A stretch of 5,257 bases of DNA from Deltaproteobacteria bacterium (lineage in GTDB: Bacteria; Desulfobacterota; Desulfobacteria; Desulfobacterales; JAFDCJ01), in contig JAFDDW010000198.1 of the NCBI GenBank assembly GCA_019310665.1, positions 1 to 5,257 on the forward strand, in the 5' to 3' direction. This document shows positions 4,103 through 5,257 of this stretch, one piece after another. The stretch's first letter is position 1. Every line of letters begins with the position of its first letter. The notes under the pieces are model-generated. The model was not told where the DNA came from and made no database searches. It saw nothing but the letters and a program-made list of their open reading frames with translations. The translations under genes and the position numbers were made by a program.

Positions 4103-5257
4103 ATGAAAAATAACACTTTAGCCGTATCGGAACACCAGAAAATCATCTGTGATAGTCTGGCAGACGGTGTTTTCACCGTTGATATGGATTCGCGCATCAC
4201 CTCATTTAACCGGGCGTCAGAAGAGATCACCGGTATTCCAAGAACAGAAGCCATTGGAAAGCGGTGTTATGAAGTCTTCAGGGCCAGTGTTTGCGAATCC
4301 GGCTGCCTGATTCGCAAAAGCATCGCGACCGGGAAACCGGTTTTCGACATGCCCGTTTACATCGTGCGGGCCGATAAGAAACGGATTCCCATTAGCGTTA
4401 CCACGGCGCTTTTAAAAAATGAGGACGGCAAAATCATCGGAGGAGTTGAAACCTTCAGAGATATGACGGTCGTCAGGGAGCTGCGCAAGGCACTTACCAA
4501 CCGGTATTCTTTCGATGATATCGTCAGTAAAAATAAAAAAATTCATCAGCTGTTTGCCATCCTTCCCCAAATTGCCAAAAGCGGCAGCACGGTGTTGATA
4601 GAGGGCTCCAGCGGAACCGGCAAAGAACTGTTCGCTAACGCCATTCACAGACACAGCTCGAAACGAAACGGGCCTTTTGTGGCCGTCAACTGCGGGGCGC
4701 TTCCGGACGCGCTGATCGAATCAGAACTGTTCGGTTACAAAGCCGGGGCTTTTACGGATGCTAAAAAAGACAAGCCCGGCCGGTTTGCCCTGGCGCAACA
4801 CGGCACCATATTTCTGGATGAGATCGGGGATATTTCACCAGCGGTTCAGATTCGGCTTTTGCGCGTACTGGAAGACAAAGCTTATGAACCATTAGGGTCC
4901 ACAAAATCAGTTCAGGCCGATGCCAGGGTCATTACGGCAACCCACCGAAATTTGAATGAGCTGGTGAAAGACGGCCGCTTTAGGGAGGATTTGTATTTCC
5001 GCATCAATGTTATGAGGCTGTCTTTACCGATTCTATCGGAACGCAAAGAAGATATTCCGCTCCTGGTCGACCATTTCATCGAAAAGTTCAATATCTTAAA
5101 AGACAGAAAGATTGTCGGTCTGACCCAAAGAGCTATGGCCGCGATGTTGCTTTACGATTGGCCTGGAAATGTAAGGGAACTCGAAAATGCCGTTGAGCAC
5201 GGCTTTGTGCTCTCCCAAGGACAAACGATTCGTCTGCATCATTTACCCGCATGGGTA
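4103..5257 (+). CDS. PAS domain sigma-54-dependent activator (enhancer-binding protein), partial
   Basis: The first 385 residues are present, and the frame runs off the right edge. An in-frame TAG at 4085-4087 excludes a longer start, and GGAGGTGA lies directly before the ATG. A PAS domain spans about residues 12-125 and bears C55, C64 and C68. The AAA+ domain follows from about 138: Walker A GSSGTGKE (168-175), the sigma-54 contact loop as GAFTDA (215-220, canonical GAFTGA), Walker B IFLDE (236-240), sensor I T-A-T-H-R-N (278-283), candidate arginine fingers R294 and R300, and sensor II WPGNVREL (353-360). There is no receiver domain, so the signal is probably read by PAS rather than by a phosphorelay. 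A Fis-type HTH is expected beyond the window. The protein should hydrolyse ATP to open sigma-54 promoters, and the divergent operon is its most likely target by position. Confidence 0.95.
   Translation, partial: MKNNTLAVSEHQKIICDSLADGVFTVDMDSRITSFNRASEEITGIPRTEAIGKRCYEVFRASVCESGCLIRKSIATGKPVFDMPVYIVRADKKRIPISVTTALLKNEDGKIIGGVETFRDMTVVRELRKALTNRYSFDDIVSKNKKIHQLFAILPQIAKSGSTVLIEGSSGTGKELFANAIHRHSSKRNGPFVAVNCGALPDALIESELFGYKAGAFTDAKKDKPGRFALAQHGTIFLDEIGDISPAVQIRLLRVLEDKAYEPLGSTKSVQADARVITATHRNLNELVKDGRFREDLYFRINVMRLSLPILSERKEDIPLLVDHFIEKFNILKDRKIVGLTQRAMAAMLLYDWPGNVRELENAVEHGFVLSQGQTIRLHHLPAWV

Noticed and set aside
4003..4654. Minus-strand frames opposite the start of the regulator (4003-4254 and 4412-4654)
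   Set aside because: They overlap a well-supported PAS-AAA+ gene and show no ribosome sites or recognisable motifs.
1..5257. CRISPR array, tRNA, rRNA or complete mobile element
   Set aside because: No regularly spaced repeat array, no tRNA-like cloverleaf, no rRNA sequence and no transposase or integrase motifs were seen on either strand.

Overview
This window carries one leftward (minus-strand) operon and, facing away from it, the start of a rightward regulator gene. The genes suggest an anaerobic or redox-versatile Gram-negative bacterium, most likely a deltaproteobacterium (Desulfobacterota) of the sulfate-reducer or syntroph type. The reasons are a PAS-AAA+ sigma-54 activator with a cysteine-bearing PAS domain, a small monohaem c-type cytochrome, a Tat-exported metallo-hydrolase, and moderate GC content. 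This placement is inference from gene style, since no rRNA or marker gene is present.

Layout of the minus-strand operon, in order of transcription: a membrane-anchored or exported monohaem cytochrome c (3547-3200); a Tat-signal metallo-beta-lactamase-fold protein of the COG1237 / MJ0301-like type (3157-2072); an integral membrane protein of about 10 helices built from five imperfect hairpin repeats (1971-691); a 91-residue charged soluble protein (683-408); and a Trp-rich protein that runs off the left edge (from about 412). The last gene has no stop inside the window and seems to start at a near-cognate ATT right behind a strong Shine-Dalgarno. Gaps within the operon are 42, 100 and 7 bp, and the last junction overlaps. 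The 100-bp gap holds a perfect 11-bp hairpin followed by a T-rich tract, with a competing 7-bp pairing. This looks like an attenuator that would lower expression of the membrane gene and everything after it.

The 555-bp divergent intergenic region (3548-4102) has no convincing gene. It contains two short perfect dyads, a pair of 15-bp direct repeats 33 bp apart, and an inverted repeat that overlaps the Shine-Dalgarno of the regulator.

The regulator (4103 to beyond 5257) is a PAS-AAA+ enhancer-binding protein without a receiver domain. Its Fis-type HTH would lie outside the window. By position it is the natural candidate to control the operon, sensing a small molecule or redox state through PAS. 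The operon pairs a Tat-exported metallo-hydrolase and a periplasmic cytochrome with a polytopic membrane protein and two accessory proteins. The cytochrome and hydrolase suggest periplasmic chemistry coupled to electron transfer, but I do not recognise the pathway or the substrate. The membrane protein and the two downstream proteins match no family that I can name.
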